Shown here in pieces: positions 1-6,267 of a stretch of 14,372 nt of DNA. Source of the stretch: Candidatus Uhrbacteria bacterium (lineage in GTDB: Bacteria > Patescibacteriota > Patescibacteriia > UBA9934); the NCBI GenBank assembly GCA_003453595.1, contig DMOG01000010.1:1-14372 (forward strand), read 5' to 3'. The number at the start of each line of letters is the position of its first letter. Position 1 is the first letter of the stretch. The translations under genes were made by a program, and so were the position numbers. The notes beneath the pieces are model-generated. The model saw only the letters and a list, made by a program, of their open reading frames with translations. It ran no database searches and was not told where the DNA came from.

Positions 1-4
1 GTGA

Positions 5-82
5 GTAATGGGACAGCCTCATTCGGCCAAGTATGACATTTCTACTTTGCCGAGAGGTATGACATTTCTATTTAGCCTTTAC
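5..82. repeat. short direct repeats, possible insertion-sequence end
   Basis: The 14-mer GTATGACATTTCTA occurs at 31-44 and again at 57-70, exactly 26 bp apart. The similarity extends to a 21-bp unit ending in TTTGCC or TTAGCC. A weaker third unit (GACA...CGGCC, 12-28) precedes them in the same phase. Several short repeats of this kind at one border are known from the ends of IS21-type elements, so the window may begin just inside or beside an insertion sequence lying to the left. No transposase is visible here, so this assignment is an inference. The repeats stop about 18 bp before the -35 box of the rplJ promoter. Confidence 0.35.
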
Positions 83-99
83 AGTGGTGTTCGCATTTC

Positions 100-128
100 T
101 TGACACATTTCCTACAATATCCTATACT
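100..128 (+). promoter_or_regulatory. sigma70-type promoter of rplJL
   Basis: A perfect -35 box TTGACA (100-105), a 17-bp spacer and a TATACT -10 box (123-128) form a near-consensus housekeeping promoter. Transcription would start near 135, giving a leader of about 170 nt before rplJ. That leader contains the L10-binding fold and a terminator-like hairpin. Strength and position fit a ribosomal protein operon. Confidence 0.85.
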
Positions 129-145
129 TTGGACAACTTAATGCT

Positions 146-187
146 AAAGACAATAGGTTGCTTGAAAGAGCGTAAGTCCTATCGAGG
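146..187 (+). promoter_or_regulatory. ribosomal protein L10 leader (autoregulatory RNA)
   Basis: The segment matches the known L10 leader pattern: AAAGACAATAGG at the 5' side and GTAAGTCCTATCGAGG at the 3' side. ATAGG (153-157) pairs with CCTAT (178-182), and inside it GCTT (160-163) pairs with GAGC (168-171) around a GAAA loop. In the established system the L10-(L12) complex binds this kink-containing stem in its own mRNA when free ribosomal protein is in excess and lowers expression. A second hairpin follows at 193-210 (TGATCGA with TCGGTCA, one G-U), then a terminator-like hairpin, which suggests transcription attenuation. Confidence 0.8.
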
Positions 188-225
188 CGATATGATCGAG
201 AATTCGGTCAATTTCCACATTGTTT

Positions 226-251
226 TCACGGCGTTAAGGCCGTGAGTTTTT
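226..251 (+). terminator. terminator-like attenuator hairpin in the rplJ leader
   Basis: TCACGGC (226-232) pairs perfectly with GCCGTGA (239-245) around a 6-nt loop and is followed by TTTTT (247-251), the form of an intrinsic terminator. It sits between the L10-binding fold and the rplJ start, where an attenuator is expected. The 3' arm can also pair with TCACGG at 254-259, giving a mutually exclusive hairpin that encloses the U tract. That second arm is made only after the U tract, so it could reshape read-through RNA but not prevent termination. Confidence 0.6.
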
Positions 252-273
252 ATTCACGGGTTAATTCATCTCT

Positions 274-297
274 AGATTATTGGTAAAACAATAATCT
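274..297 (+). promoter_or_regulatory. hairpin just before the rplJ start codon
   Basis: AGATTATTG (274-282) and CAATAATCT (289-297) form a perfect 9-bp inverted repeat with a 6-nt loop, ending 7 nt before the rplJ ATG. No Shine-Dalgarno sequence is present. The hairpin could present the start codon in a single-stranded stretch at its base or block ribosome access; which one cannot be decided from sequence. Confidence 0.45.
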
Positions 298-304
298 CAA
301 ATAT

Positions 305-832
305 ATGGCTAAATCCAAAGTCCAGAAGCAAGAGATAATCGACAAAGTGGTTGAGAAGTTCAAAACCATGAAGTCGGCTGCTTTTACTTCAATGTCTGGA
401 TTCACCATGGCTCAGGCCGATGATCTTCGAAAAAGCGCAAAAGAGTCTGGAGTTGAAATCTTTGTTGCAAAGAAATCACTTCTAGCTATTGCTGCTAAAG
501 AAGCAGGTCTTGAGAATGTGGATCCAAATACTTTCGAAGGATCCATCCTGACAGCTGTTTCCTATGACGACGAGGTATCAGCTGCAAAGATTTTGAAAGC
601 GTTTACAAAAAAGAACGAATCATTTGTCTTTGCTGCCGGTGTTCTTGAAGGAAAAGGATTAACTGCTCAGGAAGTGACGCAACTTGCGTCATTGCCAAGT
701 AAGCAAGAATTGCTATCCAAGATGGTTGGTTCGCTCAACGCGCCAGTTACAGGATTTGTAAATGTTCTTGCTGGTAACCTTCGTGGCTTAGTGACCGTAC
801 TTGATGCGGTTGCAAAGCAAAAGACCGCTTAA
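305..832 (+). CDS. rplJ: 50S ribosomal protein L10
   Basis: L10 forms the base of the ribosomal stalk, anchoring L7/L12 dimers to the large subunit. The protein has 175 residues, the normal bacterial length. The N-terminal half has the typical order of an early helix (KQEIIDKVVEKF), the strand KSAAFTSMSGFT, the DLRKSAKESGVEIFVAKKSLL segment and the FEGSI turn. The SLPSKQELLSKMVGSLNAPVTGFVNVL region and the C-terminal helix that recruits L7/L12 close the protein. The ATG at 305 is the only sensible start; there is no Shine-Dalgarno sequence. rplL follows after 28 bp as an operon partner. Expression is probably controlled by the L10 leader and attenuator upstream. Recognition is secure. Confidence 0.97.
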   Translation: MAKSKVQKQEIIDKVVEKFKTMKSAAFTSMSGFTMAQADDLRKSAKESGVEIFVAKKSLLAIAAKEAGLENVDPNTFEGSILTAVSYDDEVSAAKILKAFTKKNESFVFAAGVLEGKGLTAQEVTQLASLPSKQELLSKMVGSLNAPVTGFVNVLAGNLRGLVTVLDAVAKQKTA

Positions 833-860
833 TTAATCGTTATTTATTTAATATATTCAT

Positions 861-1265
861 ATGAGTGAAGAAACAAAAACACAGGTAGAAGTACCTGAGA
901 AGTTCAAGGCTCTTGTTGAGCAAATTGAGCAAATGTCAGTTATTGACTTGGCAGATTTGGTAAAAGTTCTTGAAGATAAGTTCGGAGTGTCAGCAGCAGC
1001 CCCAATGGCGATGATGGCAGCACCAGTAGCAGCAGAAGCTGAAGCAGAGGAAAAAACATCTTTCGATGTTGAAGTAACTGCAACTGGAGATAGCAAAATC
1101 AGCGTTATCAAGGCTGTTCGAGAAATCACAGGTCTTGGTCTAAAAGAAGCAAAGGACCTAGTTGACGCAGCACCAAAGGTAATCAAAGCTGGAGTTTCAA
1201 AAGCAGAGTCTGATGAAATGAAAAAGAAGCTTGAAGAAGCAGGAGCAGTAGTTACAGTTAAGTAA
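861..1265 (+). CDS. rplL: 50S ribosomal protein L7/L12
   Basis: L7/L12 is the multi-copy stalk protein that recruits translation GTPases (EF-Tu, EF-G, IF2). It has 134 residues. The N-terminal dimerisation helices (VIDLADLVKVLEDKFGV, about 28-44) are followed by an Ala/Pro/Glu-rich hinge (about 45-64) and the conserved C-terminal domain with VIKAVREITGLGLKEAKDLVDAAP, which contacts the GTPases. It ends in the usual AGAVVTVK. It lies 28 bp after rplJ and is followed 15 bp later by a strong terminator, so rplJ-rplL form a closed two-gene operon. The spacer before its ATG is A/T-rich without a Shine-Dalgarno sequence. The hinge is longer and more acidic than in many homologues, which accounts for the extra length. 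Confidence 0.97.
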   Translation: MSEETKTQVEVPEKFKALVEQIEQMSVIDLADLVKVLEDKFGVSAAAPMAMMAAPVAAEAEAEEKTSFDVEVTATGDSKISVIKAVREITGLGLKEAKDLVDAAPKVIKAGVSKAESDEMKKKLEEAGAVVTVK

Positions 1266-1280
1266 ATTGTTGCAAATAAG

Positions 1281-1313
1281 AGAGGCTCTGGGTTTATCCC
1301 AGGGTCTTTTTTT
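1281..1313 (+). terminator. rho-independent terminator of rplJL
   Basis: A 12-bp stem (1281-1292 with 1298-1309, including G-U pairs) has a 5-nt loop and runs into a T7 tract (1307-1313). It begins 15 bp after the rplL stop codon. Confidence 0.9.
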
Positions 1314-1349
1314 ATGATTATTTGGATTTGGAAGAATAGGCATCGCGTT

Positions 1350-1418
1350 CCCCTCCTTTTTAAGGAGGGGCTAGCTGTGCCGCTCCGAAGCTCTGCAGAG
1401 CGAAGGGCGGGGGTGGTT
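1350..1418. repeat. palindromic repeat element, intergenic copy
   Basis: The element begins with a perfect 9-bp hairpin, CCCCTCCTT (1350-1358) with AAGGAGGGG (1362-1370). A variable middle contains the perfect palindrome GCTCTGCAGAGC (1390-1401), and the element ends in GGGGGTGGTT (1409-1418). The same outer hairpin, a second inner hairpin and the GGGGTGGTT end recur at 8993-9059 on the same strand, so this is a dispersed family with conserved ends and a variable inner hairpin, resembling REP/MITE-type elements. It encodes nothing and lies between the rplL terminator and gpsA. Confidence 0.75.
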
Positions 1419-1462
1419 ATTTTGGAAAGTAGGGAGAGACCGAGTTGTTATCTGATTGCTGT

Positions 1463-1490
1463 GCACTGTGAACTGCGCACTGTATACTGA
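1463..1490. repeat. 14-bp imperfect tandem repeat upstream of gpsA
   Basis: GCACTGTGAACTGC (1463-1476) is followed directly by GCACTGTATACTGA (1477-1490); 11 of 14 positions agree. The second unit covers the place of the -35 region of the gpsA promoter, so a regulator could bind here, but it may equally be a simple repeat. Confidence 0.45.
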
Positions 1491-1493
1491 TTC

Positions 1494-1502
1494 TGGTATA
1501 AT
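1494..1502 (+). promoter_or_regulatory. extended -10 promoter of gpsA
   Basis: TGGTATAAT (1494-1502) is a perfect extended -10 element. No good -35 box is found 17 bp upstream (TGCGCA), as is usual for extended -10 promoters. Transcription would start about 1508-1510, only 2-4 nt before the gpsA ATG at 1512, so the mRNA would be essentially leaderless. Confidence 0.65.
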
Positions 1503-1511
1503 AAACTCACT

Positions 1512-2399
1512 ATGAAAACCATTACATTTATTGGCTTTGGGGCTTTTGGGCAGGCTGTTGCTCATGTTTTGCTTAAAAAGCAAGGATTGCAAATTCGGGC
1601 GTGGGATGTGCAGGATACTGGGCAGGAATGTCAGGTTAAAGATGTGTCAGACGCGCTAAAAGATGCTGATATGATCTTTTTTGCAGTGCCGAGCCAGTTT
1701 TTTGCCAGTTGCATTGGCTCAATTGGCGGCATTGATGAGTCTTCCATTTTGGTGACTGGAACAAAAGGAATGGATCCAAAAACCAATGAGCTGCCCTTTG
1801 AGATTCTTAAAAAGCAGTTTCCAAATAATCCAATCGCTGTTTTGTCAGGACCCATGCTGGCCGATGAATTGGTCGCTGGAAAGTCAACTTCTGCCTCAAT
1901 CGCGTCTGATGATCCTAATGTTGCCAGTCGAATACAAGAATTGTTCAGTGGAACGCAGGTTGAATTAGAACTTAGTGAAGATGTGCTTGGTACGGCAGCT
2001 TTGGGAGTTATTAAAAATGTTTATGTCCTAGCTCTTGGACTTTCCGATGGTCTCGGTCTGGGTCTTGATTTTAAAGCTGTACTTGTGGAAAAGGCTCGAG
2101 CAGAGATGATGATTATCCTTAACCGCCTGGGTGCAAAGCAAGATTCAATCGATACACCGGCTGGTATGGGAGACTTTTTAGCAACTGGTTATAGTGAGTC
2201 ATCGCGAAATTATCAATATGGCTTTGGATTTGCCACAGGTAACATTCAAGGCGGGAAAACCGTTGAGGGCTTGAAAAATATCGAAAATCTCTCAGCTCGA
2301 TTGGGTGATATCTCAGGCCTAAGTTTCTTAAGTGCAGTTCGATCGATATTTATTGATCAAGCTGACCCACGCACAGCGCTAGAGGATTTAATAAAATAG
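1512..2399 (+). CDS. gpsA: NAD(P)-dependent glycerol-3-phosphate dehydrogenase
   Basis: GpsA reduces dihydroxyacetone phosphate to sn-glycerol-3-phosphate, the backbone precursor of bacterial phospholipids, in the cytoplasm. The 295-residue protein starts directly with the Rossmann fold (GFGAFG, G8/G10/G13), which fixes the ATG at 1512. Further marks are TKGMD with Lys85, the substrate-side LSGPMLADELVAG (111-123), the catalytic-lysine region GVIKNVYVLALGLSDGLGLG (Lys168), and AGMGDFLATGYSESSRN (217-233), whose Arg-Asn binds phosphate in the family. It is about 35 residues shorter than typical enzymes (about 330), and the usual GPSFA motif reads GPMLA. Its spacing and promoter suggest separate transcription from rplJL. 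Family identity is firm; activity with the altered motif is inferred. Confidence 0.93.
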   Translation: MKTITFIGFGAFGQAVAHVLLKKQGLQIRAWDVQDTGQECQVKDVSDALKDADMIFFAVPSQFFASCIGSIGGIDESSILVTGTKGMDPKTNELPFEILKKQFPNNPIAVLSGPMLADELVAGKSTSASIASDDPNVASRIQELFSGTQVELELSEDVLGTAALGVIKNVYVLALGLSDGLGLGLDFKAVLVEKARAEMMIILNRLGAKQDSIDTPAGMGDFLATGYSESSRNYQYGFGFATGNIQGGKTVEGLKNIENLSARLGDISGLSFLSAVRSIFIDQADPRTALEDLIK

Positions 2400-2448
2400 A
2401 TTAGATAATTTTGGATAAATAAATTTTTTAATTGCAAAATCCATTTTT

Positions 2449-2934
2449 ATGAAAGCAAAACAAATAGTGCAAATAATTGGGTCAATTATCTTGTGTCAGC
2501 TTGCAGGATTATTGGGATCATTATTCACAGTAGGCGCGATTGATTCTTGGTACCAGGCGCTTGATAAGCCCTTTTTTAATCCACCAAGTTGGGTTTTTGG
2601 TCCTGTTTGGCTGATTCTTTATACTTTCATGGGGATTGCCTTGTACCTTCTTTGGGCACGAACACAAAAGTTGCGCAAGCGTCATGAGTCAAAAAATCTA
2701 GTGTTTCTATTTTTGATACATTTAGTGTTCAATGCGATTTGGTCGCCAATCTTCTTTGGTATGCATCAAATCGGGTTTGCTTTTGTTATTATTCTAGCCA
2801 TGGTTGGATCTTTAATTTATATCATGTATAAAGTCTGGGATATCGATCGTCGAATTGCCTATATTTTAATGCCATATTTAGCCTGGATATCATTCGCAAG
2901 CATACTAAACTTGTCGATTTGGATTTTGAATTAG
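2449..2934 (+). CDS. tspO: TspO/MBR family membrane protein
   Basis: This is a five-helix tryptophan-rich membrane protein of the TspO/translocator protein family, which binds porphyrins and related ligands; its physiological role in bacteria is unsettled. The 161 residues show the family signatures in order: W34-Y35 and K40-P41, PPSWVFGPVW (45-54), the N95xxW98S99 motif with following FF, and PYLAWISFASILN (142-154). Five hydrophobic segments lie at about 5-29, 50-70, 82-100, 108-127 and 136-158. It has no Shine-Dalgarno sequence, and a gene for a RecB-like nuclease begins 3 bp after its stop, so the two are co-transcribed. No haem or porphyrin biosynthesis genes are nearby, so its ligand here is unknown. 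Confidence 0.93.
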   Translation: MKAKQIVQIIGSIILCQLAGLLGSLFTVGAIDSWYQALDKPFFNPPSWVFGPVWLILYTFMGIALYLLWARTQKLRKRHESKNLVFLFLIHLVFNAIWSPIFFGMHQIGFAFVIILAMVGSLIYIMYKVWDIDRRIAYILMPYLAWISFASILNLSIWILN

Positions 2935-2937
2935 TCT

Positions 2938-3720
2938 ATGAGTCAATATTACAATGCAAAACGAGCTAGGAATATTTTTGATCCAGGCTCAAAAGAGCCT
3001 TTTCGGTTGAGTCGATCAAAGATAGATTTATTTTTTGAATGTGAGCGTTGTTTTTATTTAGATCGTCGTCTGGGCGTTGGTCGTCCACCTGGGTTTCCAT
3101 TTAACCTAAACTCAGCTGTTGATACTTTGTTAAAAAAAGAGTTTGACATGCACCGGGTGGATCAAGCCATTCATCCTTTAATGAAACAGTATAAGATTGA
3201 CGCTGTGCCATATAAGCATGAAATGATGGATGAGTGGCGAGAGAATTTTAAGGGTATTCAATATCATCATAAAAAATCAGGGTTTATTGTTACAGGGGCG
3301 GTCGATGATATCTGGGTTAATCCAAAGGGTCAGCTGATTGTGGTTGATTACAAAGCAACAGCTAAGGAAACAGGAGTCAGCATTAGTGCTCCATGGCAGA
3401 TTGGGTACAAGCGTCAGATGGAAGTTTATCAATGGTTATTGCGAAAGAGTGGGTTTAAAGTCAACAAAACGGGATATTTTGTTTATTGTAATGGTCGAAC
3501 AGACCGGACAGCTTTTGATGGCAAACTTGAATTTGATGTTGAAATATTTCCATATGATGGTGACGATGAATGGATCGAACCAACATTGCTAAGCGCTCGT
3601 GACTGCTTAATCTCTGACGAAATTCCAAATTCCAACTCAGAATGTGATTATTGCGCCTATCGAAAGGCAGCTGGGGAGGAGCTGCAAAGAAGAGCTGGAG
3701 TTCAAGTTAAATTAATTTAG
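2938..3720 (+). CDS. PD-(D/E)XK nuclease of the RecB/Cas4-like type
   Basis: This 260-residue protein has the core of the RecB-type PD-(D/E)XK nucleases: an acidic GAVDD (120-124), VVDYKAT (D137-x-K139) and the QxxxY helix (Q160...Y164). Two cysteine pairs, C35/C38 near the N terminus and C236/C239 near the C terminus, sit where Cas4 and AddB carry the four Cys ligands of a 4Fe-4S cluster, though those families usually have one N-terminal and three C-terminal cysteines. The likely role is a metal-dependent DNA nuclease, perhaps in repair or DNA uptake. There are no cas genes nearby, so it is not a CRISPR adaptation gene here. It lies 3 bp after tspO. Similar stand-alone proteins are, to my knowledge, common in Patescibacteria. 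Substrate unknown. Confidence 0.82.
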   Translation: MSQYYNAKRARNIFDPGSKEPFRLSRSKIDLFFECERCFYLDRRLGVGRPPGFPFNLNSAVDTLLKKEFDMHRVDQAIHPLMKQYKIDAVPYKHEMMDEWRENFKGIQYHHKKSGFIVTGAVDDIWVNPKGQLIVVDYKATAKETGVSISAPWQIGYKRQMEVYQWLLRKSGFKVNKTGYFVYCNGRTDRTAFDGKLEFDVEIFPYDGDDEWIEPTLLSARDCLISDEIPNSNSECDYCAYRKAAGEELQRRAGVQVKLI

Positions 3721-3750
3721 GTTAGATGGATTGACTATTTTCTTTGTTTA

Positions 3751-3893
3751 TGGTGAGATGCCGCTGTCATGAGTAGTGGAATGCGGTAAGAATCCGTGGC
3801 TGTCTCTTTGTAACAGTGTTTAGATCGAAAGATCTGAAAGCCTGGCCTTCTGCTCTTGCGACCCAAATTAAGAACGCACTTGTGTGTTCTCTG
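3751..3893 (+). ncRNA. orphan structured RNA with cobalamin-riboswitch-like core
   Basis: The stretch 3778-3814 matches the conserved cobalamin riboswitch core in order: GGAA, then GGT, GAATCCGTGGCTG, and TGTAAC. An initial GGT (3752-3754) fits the 5' side of the family. AAGCC followed by CTGC (3838-3853) is a weak fit to the 3' B12 box. Supported helices are CCGCT (3761-3765) with AGTGG (3775-3779), GCTGT with ACAGT, AGATC-GAAA-GATCT (3822-3835), and AGAACGCA with TGTGTTCT (3871-3890). A terminator follows at once, and no plus-strand gene follows for 2.4 kb, so it is either a free-standing regulatory RNA or a relic. Promoter: TTGACT at 3731-3736, with only a weak -10. It could belong to another RNA family. 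Confidence 0.45.
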
Positions 3894-3927
3894 AAAAATC
3901 CGCATATCAAAGAGTATGCGGATTTTT
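3894..3927. terminator. perfect bidirectional terminator
   Basis: AAAAATCCGCATA (3894-3906) pairs without mismatch with TATGCGGATTTTT (3915-3927) around an 8-nt loop. The A and T tracts make it work in both directions. It ends the structured RNA on the plus strand and transcription from the large minus-strand gene ending at 4097. Confidence 0.9.
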
Positions 3928-4096
3928 CTTTTTGATTTTAGGCTAATTATTTGATTAACTGTACTTTGGAGGTGAGCAATGGGCGAGAAAAAAATAAGGC
4001 GGGGCTAAATCAGGTGCGTCTGCGCCTAAGCTAGTCTCTAGCCTATGTCCGTCGTGTAGCTGAGCTTCTGGTTAGCTAAGTTGCAAAGAGGGAATT
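3928..4096. other. noncoding spacer, 3' region of the minus-strand gene
   Basis: No convincing gene lies here. The stretch is more GC-rich than its neighbours and holds small hairpins: AGGTGC (4012-4017) with GCGCCT (4022-4027) and GCTAG (4030-4034) with CTAGC (4038-4042), plus the palindrome TTAGCTAA (4072-4079). On the minus strand it would be the last part of the transcript of the 718-residue protein before the shared terminator, so the hairpins may shape that 3' untranslated region. A 9-codon open frame at 3979-4008 has a good GGAGGTGA in front but is too short to call. Confidence 0.5.
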
Positions 4097-6253
4097 TTAT
4101 TTTAATAAATGTGTTGCTGGGAATGAGTAAGCAGATGTTGAGGTTAGGATAATTATGGATGTATCTTGAACAAAGAATGAATTTGCCTGTCCAATAATCT
4201 CGTCGGTATATTGGGTAATGAGTTTTCCTTCTTTAGAAAGAACAATAATTCTTTGTTGAGCCGGTTCAAAAACATAAAGATATTCATTTTCTGCGTCAGT
4301 CCAAATTTCGGTTGGATCTTGCATTGCTGGTGATATTTGACCTAAAGAAAATGATTGCTCTCTTCCAGAAAGGAAACTGACAATGTTTGAGTTTGTGAGT
4401 ATGTAAACAGTGCCATCAATTGTAATGCTCCTGGCGTTAGAGATATCTGTGTTAGCAGAGGTTGAGGTTATCCATGGCGTGCCAGCTTCAAACCCATCAC
4501 CGCGTGGGCGCATTTTAATAATTTGTTGTTCAGACGATGAAAGCACATATAAATTGTCATTATAAAAGGCAATGTCTTCGACGCTTTTTATGTCGTTAGT
4601 TCCACTAACTATTGGATTTATTGTTAGTGATCCCAGGTCGATTTTACCAAGTTGCTTGCTAGTATCTGTAAAAAGGATATTTCCAGATTCTGTGACGGCC
4701 AAGTGTTTAATGTCGCCTATGCTGCCAGATTGGGTATCAAGTGATTGCCAGGTATTTTCAAGTTCATTAAGCCGATACAAAGATTTTCCGGAAATTCCAT
4801 ATATATTGCCATCAACAGATGTTCCAGATGTTAAAATTAGATCTTTATTTTCAGCTAACAACGAAGGATCAACGGGTTCTACTTTTTGAATTTTGTAGGA
4901 TAGTTCTTGGAGTGAACTTTTTAATTCCTCAACTTTGTTTTCCTGAGTCCTTCCAGAAGCATCCACGGTTTCTAGTAGAGACATAGCTTCTTGTAGGTGG
5001 GTTCTAGCTTGGTTCTCGTCATCGTAAATTAAACTAGCTTGCGCGTCAGCAACTTTTTCGTCTATATGACTTGTGATTGCGTCAAAGGTACTTATTTGTT
5101 GTTCGCTGACCTGTTTTTGGTGCATGAACAATATTGAAGAGGAAAAGACAAAAATTATAACAATTAATGCCAAACCGCCATATTTTGTAAATCTCGGTAA
5201 GCGGTTAAACCAAACAATAACATCATCAATTCTTTCTTTTGGATTGGGTTGCTGACGAACTATCTGTGATCCCCGACGGAATATGGACGGCAATTTTCCA
5301 ATTCCAATCCATGAGTATTTTGCAATCAAAGCGATTGAGCGGATTAATCCAGCGAGAATCAGGGTTATTAATTGTAATAGTACTTTTGTAATGCGTTTTA
5401 ATAGACTTTTATAGCCGCGGGTCCCAGGTGAAGATAATTTTTTTATAAGTGGCGCAGTGAGTTTTGTTACAAATCCACTAATATCTGGCGTTCTTTCCCC
5501 AAGAAAATGCTCAGTATCTTGTTTGGTTTTATCTAGATGATCCATTGAGTGCATTGGATTTACTTTTTTTGGCGCGCCGTGAGCGACATCGTCGGCTACC
5601 TGGAAACAAAGTGCTCCAAACACTGTATTGCGGTTGAGAAATTGTGATATTCGTTTTAATGAACTTGATGCTGGCAAAGTTGTTAAAATATCTTGTAATT
5701 CAGCTAATGTTATTTCTCTGGCAGAAATTCTGGTGGCCAGATAGAAAATATCTCCTGGATGTAACTCTCCGTCTAAAATTGTGGAAAATACTTTTTTCCA
5801 GCTTTGTTCGTTTTTGTCTTCTAATTGATCTGTTAGCTCATATATAACATATCTTTGCTTTGCACTTCTGTGCATAAACAGAGCCATTAGGTTGCCAACG
5901 CCACTTAGGAAGATTTGATTGTTGTGGATAACTCCAACAACGATTTGAGCGTCAGTAAGAGGAAAGCGCTTTTCTTCTGCAATCACCTCAGAGACATCTT
6001 CGTTTAAAGCTTGCAATAGCTGTTCAAACCTTCTGGCAACATTAACCTCATCATTAATTGTTTCCTTAAACCTAACTAAACGCTCATTTATTGCCTCAGT
6101 TAGGCGAGCACGCGCTTGATCTGATTTTCCAAGAAATCGTATTAAACCAAAGATATAGCCATCTTTTGTGTTCAAAGGTAGAAGAACATGCGATATGGAG
6201 CAATTTTGTTCATCTTGGTTGTAGATCTGTGCTGATGTTTTTATGATGTTCAT
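4097..6253 (-). CDS. membrane protein: degenerate PP2C-like domain plus propeller-like ectodomain
   Basis: This 718-residue protein has three parts. Residues 1-220 resemble a PPM/PP2C phosphatase fold: VVGVIHNNQIFLSGVGNLMA (105-124) and ELHPGDIFYLATRIS (163-177) match the strands that carry GDSRA and GDxxLLxSDG in active enzymes, but the metal-binding aspartates are missing, so it is probably a sensor or scaffold rather than a phosphatase. A hydrophobic helix lies at 286-312 and a clear transmembrane segment at 358-377. Then come a coiled-coil-like stretch (378-457) and a C-terminal region (about 465-718) of repeated beta-rich units resembling an NHL/PQQ-type propeller, likely outside the membrane. 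The ATG at 6253 is followed at once by ordinary coding sequence. The gene is transcribed divergently from the winged-helix gene. Function unknown; architecture is the main evidence. Confidence 0.6.
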   Translation of the reverse strand: MNIIKTSAQIYNQDEQNCSISHVLLPLNTKDGYIFGLIRFLGKSDQARARLTEAINERLVRFKETINDEVNVARRFEQLLQALNEDVSEVIAEEKRFPLTDAQIVVGVIHNNQIFLSGVGNLMALFMHRSAKQRYVIYELTDQLEDKNEQSWKKVFSTILDGELHPGDIFYLATRISAREITLAELQDILTTLPASSSLKRISQFLNRNTVFGALCFQVADDVAHGAPKKVNPMHSMDHLDKTKQDTEHFLGERTPDISGFVTKLTAPLIKKLSSPGTRGYKSLLKRITKVLLQLITLILAGLIRSIALIAKYSWIGIGKLPSIFRRGSQIVRQQPNPKERIDDVIVWFNRLPRFTKYGGLALIVIIFVFSSSILFMHQKQVSEQQISTFDAITSHIDEKVADAQASLIYDDENQARTHLQEAMSLLETVDASGRTQENKVEELKSSLQELSYKIQKVEPVDPSLLAENKDLILTSGTSVDGNIYGISGKSLYRLNELENTWQSLDTQSGSIGDIKHLAVTESGNILFTDTSKQLGKIDLGSLTINPIVSGTNDIKSVEDIAFYNDNLYVLSSSEQQIIKMRPRGDGFEAGTPWITSTSANTDISNARSITIDGTVYILTNSNIVSFLSGREQSFSLGQISPAMQDPTEIWTDAENEYLYVFEPAQQRIIVLSKEGKLITQYTDEIIGQANSFFVQDTSIIILTSTSAYSFPATHLLK

Positions 6254-6267
6254 AAGCCGCTAGTCTT

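Noticed and set aside
857..1186. Long minus-strand frame opposite rplL
   Set aside because: It is the antisense shadow of a certain ribosomal gene, with low-complexity Ser/Ala composition.
1350..1418. CRISPR-like array from repeated GC-rich units
   Set aside because: There is one isolated palindromic element with no spacers or regular repeat series, and no cas genes.
3754..3765. M-box (magnesium) riboswitch resemblance from GGTGAG at the 5' end
   Set aside because: Only the first few bases fit; the downstream M-box signatures are absent, while the cobalamin-like core fits in order.
3979..4008. 9-codon open frame MGEKKIRRG behind a good GGAGGTGA
   Set aside because: It is too short to judge, has no conservation evidence, and lies just past a strong terminator with no promoter seen.
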